Under the pieces are notes generated by a model, which searched no databases, had not been told where the DNA came from, and saw nothing but the letters and a program-made list of their open reading frames with translations. 64,000 bases of DNA from Porphyra umbilicalis (lineage: Eukaryota > Rhodophyta > Bangiophyceae > Bangiales > Bangiaceae). This document shows, piece by piece, positions 11,113-22,639 of the stretch; position 1 is the first letter of the stretch; each line of letters starts with the position of its first letter. Where the stretch lies: the NCBI GenBank assembly GCA_002049455.2, contig KV918976.1, positions 62,001-126,000 of the forward strand. Direction: 5' to 3'. The translations under genes and the position numbers were made by a program.

Positions 11113-11173
11113 GCCGCGCGCCCCTCGCATTTCGCGGGCCCGCTCTTTTTTTGTCTTCCTCCTTTTTTTGGCG

Positions 11174-11272
11174 ATGGCGGCACCCGCCCCGTGCATGGTC
11201 TGTGGGCGCCCCCATCTAAGGACGGGGTGCGCTGCCCAGCGGCCTCGCCCCCCCACGGACGCGCTCCCCTGA
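11174..11272 (+). CDS. 32-codon frame with a zinc-knuckle-like motif (doubtful)
   Basis: ATG to stop encodes a short peptide containing CMVCGRPHLRTGC, a CX2CX3HX4C arrangement close to, but one residue shorter than, the usual CX2CX4HX4C zinc knuckle. It could be a fragment of a larger nucleic-acid-binding protein. It may be chance. Confidence 0.15.
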   Translation: MAAPAPCMVCGRPHLRTGCAAQRPRPPTDALP

Positions 11273-11985
11273 CCGTCCTCACCGGCCGTCGCCCCCGTCG
11301 CACGGCGGGCTCCCGCCCGCCCTGTTGCGGGCACCCCGCCGGTTGGCATCCGCCAAGCACCAACCCATCGGCTCCCCCCCGCACGTAGCCGCACCGACGG
11401 GTGCACGGGCGGGGGCAACCGCTCCCCCCCCAGTCGGCCTTGCCACCCCCGACGTTGGCTGCCTCGCGGCGTGTTTCATGCGTTCAGTTTCGCTCTTCTT
11501 CCCACAAGCATATGCCAAGGCTGTTCGTTACGCTTCGCTCCCTCATTAATGCGTTCCAGCCACAGTGCGTCGGTGGTGGTGTCGCCGCCCAGCGCCGGCG
11601 TATGTAACTGTCAGGAGGGTCGCAGCGGGTCGGGCGTCGCGTCCTGGAGCTCAAACAAGAAGGAAACATACTGACGGCTCTGCGTGGCTGCAACCCCCCC
11701 CATTTCCTTGCATAACCTCACCCCGCTGCCCACTGCACCTATCCTATTCATATCGCTCCCGTTGACGCCGCCACCAGCATCTTTGTTGAAGGGGGCGCCC
11801 CCAGCAGCATGGTCGTGGGTGCTCACCACTGCGACAGCCGCCTGAAACTCCCCTACTGTCTCCATTCCTTGAGCGGTCAGCAAAAAAACAGACAAGCAGA
11901 CGAACTCAGCCCAAGAAAACAGCATACATATAGCACATGGGGCATCCCTGGCGGCTCCTCGCGCAGCGTTGCTGACCAACACGTT

Positions 11986-13302
11986 TTACAGACGGTTGTA
12001 GTAGAGAAGCATCCGTTCCAGGTAGTAGTGCATCGGGTGCTCGACCAGAAAACGTCGGAGCTGGGAGCAGCTCAGAACGTTGGTAAGCGAGGCCGTCGCG
12101 TCCGTCCCGAACGTCTTCATCACGGCCGCAGCCGATACGTCGTCGTCAGCCGGCGGGTGCAGCGCCCAGTGCGCGTTAGCCAGCGCCGGCGCGTAGTAGT
12201 TGTGCCTCCACCAGCACGGCAGGCCCGGCACTGGGTCCCCAGGCGTGGCTACCCTCGTGTGAACCGTTAGGCGCTGGATGGCGGTTTGCAGGGCGTCGTT
12301 GCCCACCCGCGGGCCGCCGAATGTCACCAGCCTGGCGGGATTGTCCCTCGTGCCGTGGCGCGCTGCGAGGAGCGTCGCGACCGCCGCACCAAGGGAGTGC
12401 CCCGCAAAAACCACCTTCATCTGCGTGCCGACGAGGCCGTTCTCCTCGTGGTCGACCAGCTTCCCCTGGATTTCCTTGTCGAGGCAGGAGAGCTTGAAGC
12501 CGTTGACGACTGCGCGGAAGCCGGCGTGCACCTTCTGCTTTTGCGCCCCGTGCGGCTCGTCAGAGGGGATGTGCCACTCCAGCGGTACGTCCACGAGTTC
12601 GATGCACAGGTTTCGGAGCCACGCGACTGCGTTAGCCGTCGACTTGACGACGACAATAAGCACACTGCGCCTCATGTCGGTGCTCTCGTAGTGCAGCAGC
12701 ATCATAGGACAGGCGGCCACGGCGGTGCCCCACACCACCTTGTAGGTACCGCCGCGGAGCGGCGACTCGCGGGCAAGCTGCTCTGTGACTGGTTCCCACG
12801 CCGCGATGTCGCCATTCTCTAGCTTGGCCGCATCGCACTTCAGGAGACGCACCAACGCGCATGCGGGCAGCGCGAGGTGGACGTCACAGAGCTCGTCATC
12901 GTCGGATATGCTGGGCGCAAACCCGTTTGACAAAAAGCTCGGTAGCGGGTCCTCGGCCGCCTCAACCGTCTCCTCGGCCTCCGTCAGGTACTTCGCCGCC
13001 TGAGCGAGGCCGTGCAGGTAGAGCAGCAGTTCGTCCCGCAACTCGTCCTCCTTGGCGGCAGACGTGCCGTCTTGCCGATTTCTAATCTTCGCCTCTCTGG
13101 CGGCACCGAGCGCCTCAGCTTCAAGCCAGTAGTTGCCCCCATGCGCATGATTGACCTCTAGATCATTCTTTGCTTGAACGGCGGCATCCTTCTGGTCCGA
13201 GGGGGGCGCGGCAGCGGCGAGCGTCTGGATGATCGCGGTCTCCTCGTCGGTGGGGGCGGCAGCAACGGCATCGCCGGAGGTGGCGGCGGTGGTGGCGCTC
13301 AT
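11986..13302 (-). CDS. class 3 lipase (alpha/beta hydrolase)
   Basis: Probable acylglycerol lipase. The open frame begins at 13506 (506 codons), but I prefer the ATG at 13302 (MSATTAATSGD), because the 68 residues before it are low-quality sequence. In 506-residue numbering the nucleophile elbow GHSLG is at 369-373 (Ser371), followed by ARLVTFGGPRVGN, the family hallmark. The acid is probably Asp424 in TPGDPVPG and the histidine His493 in HPMHYYLERM, in the usual order. The N-terminal 180 residues are Ala/Glu-rich and helical, without a clear signal peptide. No intron is needed. The nearest host genes are the dynamin gene (about 1.9 kb away) and repeats. Confidence 0.88.
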   Translation of the reverse strand: MSATTAATSGDAVAAAPTDEETAIIQTLAAAAPPSDQKDAAVQAKNDLEVNHAHGGNYWLEAEALGAAREAKIRNRQDGTSAAKEDELRDELLLYLHGLAQAAKYLTEAEETVEAAEDPLPSFLSNGFAPSISDDDELCDVHLALPACALVRLLKCDAAKLENGDIAAWEPVTEQLARESPLRGGTYKVVWGTAVAACPMMLLHYESTDMRRSVLIVVVKSTANAVAWLRNLCIELVDVPLEWHIPSDEPHGAQKQKVHAGFRAVVNGFKLSCLDKEIQGKLVDHEENGLVGTQMKVVFAGHSLGAAVATLLAARHGTRDNPARLVTFGGPRVGNDALQTAIQRLTVHTRVATPGDPVPGLPCWWRHNYYAPALANAHWALHPPADDDVSAAAVMKTFGTDATASLTNVLSCSQLRRFLVEHPMHYYLERMLLYYNRL

Positions 13303-13564
13303 GGCGTGCCGTCGGCAATGGCAGCGGAGCAGGAGCCAGGAGACGGGGGCGGTGTTGCGGGTGGACGGACGGGGGGTGCCGGCGAGGTGGCGGGTTGGGA
13401 CTGCAGACGGAAGAATGGTGGCTCGGCACAAGACGGGTACTGTAATCGCAGCCTTGACGGCCGTCAAGTAACCTTCACAGGTAATAGATATGATTGGCCC
13501 ATGCACATCGGTGTGGGCAGGTGATCCCTTCTCTGAGGGGAGCTATCCGCCAGCCCCCCCTGCC

Positions 13565-13715
13565 GCAGTTGGGAAGATCGTCACGGCCGGCAGAATCCCC
13601 ATCCGCCCCCATCCAAAGCCTATCCGTATCCAAAACTCTGATGGACGGGCTTTTTTGACGTCTGTGAGCGCCCCCCGATTCCCCATCCAAAGAGTTACTG
13701 GGATGGGCTTCCTCG
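13565..13715. repeat. dispersed repeat with CCATCCAAAGCC motifs, copy A
   Basis: Part of this stretch (CCATCCGCCCCCATCCAAAG and CGGCAGAATCCCCATCC) matches, in inverted orientation, the stretch at 14575-14745. The phrase AAAACTCTGATGGA occurs in both. The copies have diverged considerably. It may be a MITE; ends were not defined. Confidence 0.45.
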
Positions 13716-14574
13716 ACCGAGGCCAGTCAAAAGTCACCGCACTCTTGTGCAGCACAGCCGTTTCTTTCCGGCCCTCGTCACGTCCGCGGAAAACTCACGC
13801 CATCTCATTGGGCAAACATCAGTTCTACTCTTGAGCCGGGCCCTTGCTAACTGTAGCCCCCGTACTGCTCCCATCTGGTCCGTCTGCTCAGCGGCGTCCG
13901 CGGCACGAGGTCAACCCTTGCTTTTCTGCGATACAGCACCCATACTTCTCAGTACTTGAGATTCAAATCTTGTACATTGTGTCCACCCCGTCGACGTCAC
14001 GACCAGACCGACGGTCGTCTTGTTCACGCCGACAGACAGCGACAGAAAATGACTGGGCCTTGAAAATCGCAATGAGTCGGTGACATCGCGAAACGCCGTG
14101 CTCCACGCTGCGCTCCGCTATTCGCTTTGAGAGTGCAAAAATTCCGTCACTTGCACAGTGTGTTGTGAGAATGCCGGGTGCCCACGACATGCGCGAGGAC
14201 GCCCGCCCCAGCAACACGGCACTCGATTCACGAACGCTGCAGCTCTGCTTCCGCCGCGACTTCACCTCGTCGGATTCGGAGTCGGTCGTGAGGACGGCCG
14301 GCTGCAACCGAGGCCCGTGCAATTGGCATGCTTTGGAACAGCGTACTTATACTTCCAGCAGACCAATTGGATTGGCCCAAACTGCTGTGCGGGTGTGGCC
14401 AAACCACGTGCGACTGGTAGCCAATGACATGGCCTTTTGGTTCACATCGGGTTTCTGAATACGAAACGGCCGAGCCTGCCGAGGATCACACGGTGTCTCT
14501 CGAGCGGGCCAGCTCGACACGAAGGACTCCCGGGCGGAACTGGGGACCACGCCATCGGCTGGAAACGCGCATCC
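13716..14574. other. gene-free stretch
   Basis: Moderate-GC DNA between two diverged repeats. No protein-like frame or RNA gene was recognised. Confidence 0.35.
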
Positions 14575-14745
14575 GAAGCCCATCCAAAGCCCAGCGGTAT
14601 CCCATCGAAAACTCTGATGGATGGGCTTGGATGAGCAGGAGAAGCCCATCCGTCAACAACCAAAGAGTGACGAGACAACATCCAAGGCCCATCTAAAACC
14701 CGTTTGGATGGGGATTCTGCCAGCCGTGACGATGACGGCCCCGAC
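14575..14745. repeat. dispersed repeat with CCATCCAAAGCC motifs, copy B
   Basis: Contains GAAGCCCATCCAAAGCCC, AAAACTCTGATGGATGGGC and TGGATGGGGATTCTGCC, the last inverted relative to the 13.6 kb copy. The motif GGATGGGC and its complement recur inside, suggesting a foldback structure. Confidence 0.45.
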
Positions 14746-15052
14746 AGGTCTGCGTCGCTCAACCTACCCTACGGGCCCAGAATATCGATATCGATGTTTT
14801 CGGGAGCCTGGATCCCACCACGGCTGGGCGTGCGAAACCATCAACAAAACCTCGATGCATTGGACTCATGGCTCACAATCGCTCTCGAGCCGAGAATCAG
14901 CCGCATCGATGGCCTGTGTCGTTCCACATGGAATACTTTCACTGGCTCTCACTGACCCTCACGAGGATAACCAGCAAAAGAATCAGTAGCAGCAACGTGG
15001 TGCCGGTTATCTGTCATATCGCTCGTTCATTTCTCTGTCGGCCGGTTTATTT

Positions 15053-15535
15053 CTACTGCTGCCTACGGCAGCTGCGCCAAAAAATGCTGCTGAATCGCAG
15101 CCTCGACGTCGGTGCCCCCGCCCCCGCTCCCATCGCTGCCCCCCACCCCCCCACACCGCCGTCCTCCACCACCCCCTCGCCGCCGTTCCTCACTCCCCGC
15201 TCACCACTGTCCCCGCCCTCTCCGTCACCGTCGCCGTCGGTTGTCGCGGCGCGTCCTTGACCCGCGCTGCCGGCCGATGCGCGCACCTGCCGCTGCTCCT
15301 TGCGGAGCCGCTGACGCCGATAGCCCAATCTGTGGGATAAAAGGGCACACGCTCCCCAGCACGACTCACACACGGCCAGCCGGGGCTCACGCCCCTCCAG
15401 GTACTGGTCCGCCTCACGCAGCGCCGTTGGATGTTGTCGACCGCCCCGCTGCCTGCTGTTGCAACCTCCACACTCCCTCCACAACCCACGCTTGGCCGCC
15501 GTGGCCGTCTTGTCGTGCGCTGATGAAGAAATCAC
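15053..15535 (-). CDS. second locus of the unknown WGAC-motif family (partial)
   Basis: This 160-codon frame shares EPRLAVCESCWGACALLS and the following basic stretch with the protein at 1-867. The rest is low-complexity Gly/Asp. Two of the three cysteines of the motif are conserved between the loci. The N-terminal part seen at 1-867 is missing, so this looks like a truncated paralogue or a fragment of a decayed element. Function unknown. Confidence 0.4.
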   Translation of the reverse strand: MISSSAHDKTATAAKRGLWRECGGCNSRQRGGRQHPTALREADQYLEGREPRLAVCESCWGACALLSHRLGYRRQRLRKEQRQVRASAGSAGQGRAATTDGDGDGEGGDSGERGVRNGGEGVVEDGGVGGWGAAMGAGAGAPTSRLRFSSIFWRSCRRQQ

Positions 15536-16904
15536 GTGCTACGCGATATCAGAGACGTCCTCATCGGCATTCCATGGGAGGATAAAATGCATCCACACTC
15601 CCACAGGTCAGGATCGGGGGGGGAGGGGGGGGTGGTGCCATGTCCTGGGCAGCGCAGCGAGCCCAGAACCGTCGTCAAAAGCACGTCTGTTTTTGCCTGT
15701 TTTGAGCCTCTTGGAGGCCCATGTTCCTGTTTCAAGAAACAGAATTCCTGTGCAAAAAACAGATCGACCCCCCTTGACAAGCTCTCAGACTGGGTTGTAA
15801 GATTTCGACGAAATCATCATTGATGGTTTCTTTTATTGATAATTATTGATATTTATCGTTCATGGTTACAGAAACCATCAGCCCGACTTCTTCTGAAAGT
15901 ACTTGATGGACGACCTGAATCATGTCTCGTCTAACAGCCTGTTAGTTCTCCTTCAGTACGTCTCTCGCGCCCCTCCACACGATGCCTATGGGGGTGGGCC
16001 GCCGCCTCCACCGCGCGGCACGTGCTCGCCGTCATTTGGGGCGACGGGGGGGACAGCTCGCGCGGCGGCCGCCGCCGCCTTTGGGACGGGGGCGGGGTCG
16101 GAGGGGGGGGTGGATTTTGGGCCGACCGCGATCGCCACACGGACGCCCTCACCAGGGTTGGGGTGTGTGAGGCGTTGCCCTCGGAAATGCAGGGGGGAGG
16201 AGAAGTGGCGACCAGCTTGCGAAGAGATGGCATGTATCTGAGCGGGAACGCGGCGGCGACGACCACCAAACCGACACACACCATCACGACGGCGATAGCG
16301 GCGGCCGCCGCCAAGCGGCGTGCGGCCGGGCAGGAGTGTAGCATGGCATATATCAGTACTCCTCCCACCTGCACGGCGGCGGTCGGGTGAGCACATGCCG
16401 GTGGTGCAGTAGGGGCATTGAGCAGGCGAGCTCCGGAAACAAAAACCGACACAGGCGGTGTTAGCGAGTCCAGGATCCGCTTGTTCCACTTGCGGCATGA
16501 CATGTATGTTCTTCAAATTAAATGCGAACACGTGGCCCACCGACGATCATTATGAGCGCGTGCTGGCATGATTTCGATGACTTCGCGAAAATTGTGACGA
16601 TCATTATCGTGTGATAATTATCGACCCACATCCCTGCTGTCAGAGGCAGGGCCATAGATGCTTCTCCGTCTCTCTCTCTTTCTGGAAGGGTGAAGTGTAT
16701 ACGTCTTATGCTGTGTCTCTCTTTTTACGAGTGGAGATGCATCTATCCCGGCGAACAGATGATTTTGGCGCCCTTCCTGGAAAAAAGCAGCCCTGACAGA
16801 GCCCCAGGGCGGTTTGCAGATTATCTGTTCGTCCAAAAACACCCAAAAGCAGACGTGCTCTTCACGACGGTTTTGGGCCCGCTGCGCAGGGTATTGCACG
16901 CACG
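15536..16904. other. gene-poor repeat region
   Basis: No convincing protein. Around 15650-15700 and 16840-16900 two inverted, diverged stretches share AAAAGCAGACGTGCTCTT-like and GGGCCCAAAACCGTCGT-like sequence, so members of one repeat family are present. Short AT-rich patches with TGATAATTATTGAT-like sequence lie at 15835-15860 and 16590-16625. Confidence 0.4.
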
Positions 16905-17320
16905 TGCCTGTAATTGCAACTGTTGGAGTGAGGGAACTTTGGGAGAACGGCTGCAGTTCGTCGAAGTTGGGTTTTCTGGTGTGCGGAGAATATTGGGTAC
17001 CGACTGTACAGCTCTTCTCCCAGGAATCCCTTACTCCAACTGTTGCAAAAGAGTTCCAAATCGGCCTCAACGACGCCGCAGAGGCCGATTTGAAAATCTC
17101 TTCCCTGGCCATTCGGACAGGGTGCTCTCAAAGTGTAGTGATGCACACATATACTTAGATCAGGGGACTTTCTCTCCGTTTCAGAGGTGGCAGTCTGCAT
17201 TCGTGTCCTCAGGGATCTGAGGGCGTGTCAGCATTGGAAGGGCCGCGATGACGCTAAAAGCGAACGGAGTCACGTGGCTGAGAAGGACTGTCCTGCAACA
17301 GGAGTCACAGCGCAGTGCAC
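16905..17320 (+). repeat. dispersed repeat family R1, long copy
   Basis: Contains CTCCAACTGTTGCAAAAGAG, the short inverted repeat ATCGGCCTC...GAGGCCGAT, GGACAGGGTGCTCTCAAAG, TGTAGTGATGCACACATATA, and CGATGACGCTAAAAGCGAA. Parts recur at 29150-29260 (inverted), 39632-39695, and 42255-42370 plus 45722-45910 (the copy split by the hAT insertion). No protein is evident. It is an unclassified, probably non-autonomous element. Confidence 0.75.
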
Positions 17321-17400
17321 CTCGTTGCTGGATCCACCACGAGCCCGATTCTGACTCAAATTGCTCGTTCAAAACTTGCACGACCCCTCGTAAACGCCTC
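17305..17400 (-). repeat. repeat shared in inverted orientation with 18885-18945
   Basis: GTGCACCTCGTTGCTGGATC, then CACCACGAGCCCG and CAAATTGCTCGTT, all read as reverse complements at 18885-18945. It directly continues the R1 copy, so the family is mosaic. Confidence 0.6.
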
Positions 17401-18238
17401 TGTGGAGCGTTTTTCTCGTGCAAAACATGTTTTCACTTGCATACTTTTGCAGTCGAGCATTTTACACCGACTTTTTGGATGCATCAGAAGCGTCTCTGGA
17501 AGCGCCTCCTATGGTGTTCAGGGCCATAGTGTGAATGCCCGTATGCAAACGTACGCAGATGCTCAACAAGCGCGTGCGAGCTCTCCCGTTCTCTCAACGA
17601 GGTGTTTCTGCGATTTCTGCACGCTTGCATTAGGACACCCTTGTCGAGGCGCGTGTATTAAGTCGAGCACGGGTGTCGAGGTGCTGCACGAGTACCGGGT
17701 TCTCACACTTAGCTCCCCCTTCTCTGCGACTTGACGGTATTTTTTGCCAGCCACCGGAGCGGCAACTGTCCCTCCGTGAAAGGCGAAAGGGAATGGTCTC
17801 GGTATTGTGAACTCACTTCCTACCAAGTTCTGTGACAATTGCCAAAGAACTGTGCATCCCGTGCGGAGAAAGCGCGTTCCGACGCCCCCCCCCACGTCGC
17901 CGGCACTGGTGCGGTGGCAGTTGCTGCCACAGCCAGCAACCTCCCCCTTGCCACCACGGGGGCCATCCCGCCACCTCTCCCGGTGCTCACCCACGCGGCA
18001 CGCCCGTACGGCTGTATCGTGTACTTCTGGACTGCTCCCACCTCAGCGCACAAGGCGCTCGACGCTTGCTGCGGACCCTTCGGCACTGGGGGGGGGGGGG
18101 GGGGGGGTGGGACGCTCGGCCAGATTAGTCAGGGATCCATGTGCGGGGTGTGGGGGGGATGGGGGGGGGTGGGGGTTGGACGTTGGGGTAGCCGATAAAG
18201 GACAAAGGGTGCAAGAAAGAAGGGATGCATGCTTTACG
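17401..18238. other. gene-poor stretch
   Basis: No protein-like frame. A G-rich segment with long G runs lies at 18080-18185. Confidence 0.35.
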
Positions 18239-18685
18239 CTATACGACATGGACAACCGCCGAAGTCGAATCTGCCAGCAGCTCCATAAGCTGAACTTGTA
18301 GGTGCTCTGCGGCTTGGCGGATGTCGGTCGCGTCCGCCGAGTTACTGTTGCACCACTCGCGGAACTGCGCTGTTTGCGTTCGCTTTACGCACATTTCCAC
18401 CATCGTCAGCTCCTCCCGCGCGGCCGCCGCCCACCCCCCAGTGACGTCGGTGGCGGTCTCGTCCTCACCCCCAAAGAGTCGCCGGCGAAGAGCGACGGGC
18501 GGCAGAAACGGCGTGATCTCGCTCGGCTTGGTGCCCGGCTGCTCCATGAAGATGGATGTCGGCATCGAGGCGTCCGACGACGAGTGTAGCGGCAGCTCCC
18601 TCGCCGACGCCGGGGGCAGCTCCTCCAAGTCAAACAACTCGGGCGCCGCGTTGGGCGCCTCAGTCGGGTGTACGTATTTCTTGCC
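18239..18685 (-). CDS. C-terminal fragment of an unknown protein
   Basis: The frame is open for 148 codons after an upstream stop and has no good ATG at its head. The first Met lies 48 codons in (MPTSIFMEQPGTKPSEI). The sequence looks protein-like: PELFDLEELPPASAREL, then TPFLPPVALRRRLFGGEDET, then a helical Ala/Glu-rich end. No domain recognised. It is probably the tail of a gene whose 5' part has been lost or lies in another exon. Confidence 0.4.
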   Translation of the reverse strand, partial: GKKYVHPTEAPNAAPELFDLEELPPASARELPLHSSSDASMPTSIFMEQPGTKPSEITPFLPPVALRRRLFGGEDETATDVTGGWAAAAREELTMVEMCVKRTQTAQFREWCNSNSADATDIRQAAEHLQVQLMELLADSTSAVVHVV

Positions 18686-19343
18686 CTACTCGGCACAGAT
18701 CCGGTACTGAGCACCGCACCCGTTTAGTGTATCAAGTCGCACTTGCAAGAACTTGAGCGGACTTCATAGAGCTCTTAATCACGTCCTAATCTCGTCGCCA
18801 GCACGCCACAACGAGTTTTTTGGACGGGATACGAGCAAACACTCCCAGCGTGCGAGCAGGAGCCCGTTTTCAACGAGCGTTTACGAGCAATTTGAGCCAG
18901 AACCGGGCTCGTGGTGGATCCAGCAACGAGGTGCACTGCGCAGGGCCCGGACGGCACCTGCCCCGCTGCCCCCCCCCACCGCTCCAAGTTGCGCGAGGCG
19001 ACCGCGCGCTGTGTAAGGAACTCACATGACTCCTAGCCTTTCCATTGGTCCACGTACGCTGTTGAATGATTGCAACCACTCTGCAACCGCCATTTTTTGG
19101 AGGTCAGCAATATACCCCCCTGAAATCTATCTCTTCGCGACGCCTTGCTGACGCCCTTTTGAGTTGGGGCGTTCGGGGCGCACGACGCCCAAAATGACGC
19201 CCTAGTGGCGCCCTCAACCATGAAGTAAAGGAGGGTCCCCGTGCCGGTCATGTGCATTCGTCCTCGGCCAATGGAGTGGCGTCGTTCGAGCGCGGCCTGC
19301 GGCCGCGCTCACTTCTGAATACTTCCACGAACAAGGGGGCCAC
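18686..19343. other. mosaic of dispersed repeats
   Basis: 18885-18945 is an inverted match of 17305-17400. It runs directly into 18945-19010, which instead matches 45826-45910 (AGGGCCCGGACGG, CCAAGTTGCGCGAGGCGACC). 19038-19110 (CCATTGGTCCACGTACGC) matches, inverted, 55325-55400. No gene seen. Confidence 0.55.
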
Positions 19344-21841
19344 ATGCTGCGTAACGATCCAATATCGGAATCGAATGCGAACGGTGGCGTTTCACCGCGG
19401 CCGCACCAGATCGGTGTGCTCGCCGTCAGTGGCGCGTTCCGTTTCGCGCCCCGCTCAAAGCACCCACCAGGCAGCGTCCACACCCTGCCATCGTGCGGCA
19501 CTGGCGGGGTGCAGCAGCTCGCTTTTGGCGCGCCCGGCGCGCCGCCACCGCCGCCGCCGCCACCCCCGCCGCCGCCCCCGCCGCCGCCCCCGCCCCCGCC
19601 CCCGCCACCGCGGGGGCACGCCGCGCTCGGTCGCGCCCCGCTCGGGCGCGCCCCGATCAGCGGCAGTTTTTTGGGGGGGGGGTGCGGCGTGCGCTTCTTT
19701 CGGCGGGCCCCCACGGGTGCTGGTCGGGGGCGGTGGGGGCCCGCTTTGGGCGCGCCGCCGCCGCCGCCGCCGCCGCTGCCGTTGTGCGTTTGTCGCCACG
19801 GTGCCCCCCCACTCCCCCGTGACACCGTCACTTGCGGCTCCGACGCCGACGCCGGCCCCATCTGCAGCAGCATCAACGGGAGTGGCATCGTCTCCTGGAG
19901 CAGCATCGACAACGACGTCTGCCCGCTGCGCTGGCCGCCATCGCACCGCCCCTACCGCGTCGATTGTGACGGCGTCTGTCGAGCAGTCGCAGATGGAGCG
20001 GCTTGGCGGTTTCGTTGCGGCAACGGCAGGGATCCCGCTTGCGCCCGCTCGCGCCATTCAGGCAGCAGGAACGTGTCTCCTTTCCCTTCAGGCCCTTGCT
20101 CTGTTTACTTCCCGTGGGGCTCTCCCACTTCCGGGGGCGTTGCAGCGGCACGTCCTGTTTGTAATTCTACAGCGTCAACGCCGACTCGGGAAGAACGCCG
20201 GAAAGCCGATGCGGACTTGGAGGAGGCCTGCAACGCACCAACCTTCGATGCAATGCTGCGTCTCCTGCGTGCCTCGTCTTCGCAAGGTACGCAAGATCCA
20301 TTCGCCACACCTCCTCCTCCTGGCGTTGCCGGCGCAGGCGAATCGACCCCGGCGCGCGCAAACGGTGCAGTACGCCCGCGTCCAAATGATGACCACGCCG
20401 CTGATGAACGTGTGGCGGACTTGGATGGCGACGCTGCCGCTCATCCAGGTGGACTCCAAGACGATGCCAACCGTGGCACCGTGGACCGGCAGCCCGTGCT
20501 TGAATTGCGGCCACTCCCTATCATTGAGTCGGTGGAGCCGCCCGGGATTTTCTGGCCGTCCAAGAAGGCGGTTGACAGCTTGCTGTCGCTGTTGGCGGTT
20601 GATACTCGCCCTGCGTTCCGCCTGCGAGAGATGTTCAGGGGCGTCATCGCCGGGTTGGCGTCGCGGCATAACTGCTCCATCAGGAGCATCCAAGATGTCT
20701 TGACGCCCTGGTGGCGGTTCCGGTTTGCGGCGGTCGGCGAGTCCGCCGCCAATCCCGGCTCTACTGGGACCATGCGTGTGAACGTGCCCAAGCGCTTGCT
20801 CCTGCCGACCAAGCGCAGCCGGACGGACACTTCCATTGTGACGGAGGCGATAACCCTCTACGCGTTGCTGATCTCTGCGGGGGTAATCGACCACATCGTG
20901 GCGGCTCTTTTGCTGCTCCACGACAAGGAGGAGAGCACGCAGGTCACGATGACCAACTACGTGTACCTGGCCGAGAAGGCGGCGGCTGCGGCGAAGCTCA
21001 CGGCATCCACCTGCGGACACGGGCGGAAACGCAACTACCGCGGATCTCCCGCTGCTGTGGCAGCGGCGCCGTCAGCCGCCCGCATTGCTCCAGGTGCATC
21101 GGTTTCGGCACCGGCTTGGCCTTGCTCATTTCCGCCTACGCTTCCACACCCACCACAGCAGAGCATCATCAAGACCTTGGGGGAGCTCCCCGCCCGTGTG
21201 TCAACGACAGCCAAGTGTAAGGCCAGGGCTTCTACCTCTGGCAGAACGTCTCCCTCTCGTCAACGCTCGCTGACGCCGTCTCGACAGGCGGTGGCCGTCC
21301 GCACGGCCGCACGAGTGGCGGCCACACGTGCTGCCGGCGTGGAGCTTGCCGCAGCCACAGTATTGCCGCATGCAGCGGGCGAGTCGATGGCGGGCGCATC
21401 TGTGCCTCAGCCCCTGCCGGGCGAAAAGGCCAACCCGACGGCTCCTAAGCGGCGCCGCGTCACCATAGGCGCTGGTGGGCGCGCTGACTCCCGGCAGTCA
21501 AATGGCTTGTTGACCGAGGCGAGCTCGGACGAGCAGGAGGGGGCCGGCATTGGCGAGCCCTGCACGACATCCGGTTCCTGCATTTTGCTGAGCCGCGCTG
21601 GGTCCCCAGTGGCCAGCGCGGACGTGGACTTTGAGCGGCGCACTCTTCACTGACAGGATGCTCCCCTCTACCTCGTCGTCGTGAAGGTCGGGACTGTGCT
21701 TTCACCCAGGACCATGTACCGTCACGAGCGGGAGTTTCTCAAGGAAAGACCGTCCACAGGCATCATGATGGCGATGCAAGAGCTTGCGAGGTACTTCATT
21801 GTGTGGGAGAAGGATGGGGTGGTGGTGAACACGATGATGTG
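19344..21841 (+). CDS. unknown protein, probably encoded by a mobile element
   Basis: A 769-codon frame runs from 19344 to a TGA at 21651-21653. The same frame then continues with convincing sequence (APLYLVVVKVGTVLSPRTMY to VWEKDGVVVNTMM) to a stop at 21839-21841. Before about 20150 the better reading is another frame with its own ATG at 19993 (MERLGGFVAATAGIPLAPAR), so one shift is likely near 20110-20180. The core (about 20480-21010) has EPPGIFWPSKKAVDSLLSLL, LREMFRGVIAGLASRHNC and TNYVYLAEKAAAAAKL. A basic patch, KRRRVTIG, lies near the end. I recognise no domain. Its place among transposon genes suggests an element-borne accessory protein, but this is inference. Confidence 0.5.
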
Positions 21842-22639
21842 AGCGCGGGGGCTGGTCATGTAGCGCCTGTTTCTGTTTCTGAGTTAACTGTAGAGGACGT
21901 GAGCACGGGAGTTGCTGGTGCCTACGTCAACACGAGAATGGTCTATGTTTTACACTTCGAGACGCTGACCTAAAAAAGATGCGTTTCTGGCTCCTCAGTA
22001 GAGTATCACCGACAGAAGCGTACTGGGAACGAGGGATCACAAAGAAAAAGAGCCGCCAACCGTCAAAGCAGAATGCAGTTCCAAGCAGCTGCTTTTTCTT
22101 TGCCTGTGCTGAAGCATCGTCGGCCGCCGCCCAGATACCGACCTCTATGCAAGGGCTCTCGCGGGCGCCGCGTCGACGACGGCCTCCACCTCTACAGTTC
22201 ACGGCACCACCCACCGAACTTTGATGCAGCTGCCCCCCCTTGCCGTACATCACTTGTGACCTCACTACTGAGTGCAGAAACCGCGAGCATACCTGTCTTC
22301 TTTCACCAGAATCCTGTGCCTGAGACGGCCAGGACAAGCGTCGCGATCCGCCCTGGCCTTTGGCAAAGCACGTGCTCGAACGCAAGACCAGGTGGGATCT
22401 GGATCGAAATCGCTGCCCCGCTGGCCAGCTAGCTGCCGGAGATGCAAGGACATAGATGTCCGCGGACCGTCCAGAACTGTGAGGCGCTGGCCAGTTGTGT
22501 CACGCTTTCAAGGCCACACGATGCACGCCGATTGGCTTGTGGGAAGCAATCTGAAATCACATCGTGCGGCTGACAGTGGGTAATTTCGTGCCGGTTCACT
22601 GCAGCACGTGCAGACTTAGGAGAAGACGCAGCAGAAAAT
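21842..22639. other. gene-free stretch
   Basis: No protein-like frame or repeat partner noticed. Confidence 0.35.

Larger units (their letters stand above)
10362..11985. other. GC-rich, gene-poor stretch with homopolymers and repeats
   Basis: No recognisable protein of normal size. All six frames are largely open because of composition. It holds a 31-base G run (10878-10908), a short tandem array (10967-11112) and a tiny zinc-knuckle-like frame (11174-11272). From 11480 the DNA is less GC-rich and is probably 3' flank of the lipase gene. Confidence 0.4.

Noticed and set aside
10336-11418. Proline-rich minus-strand frame with repeated RGKESPATQA-type units
   Set aside because: The repeats simply translate the DNA tandem array and G runs; no domain or conserved start.
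14158-14458. Short plus-strand frames with some ordered residues
   Set aside because: Fewer than 100 codons, no domain, and two frames equally open.
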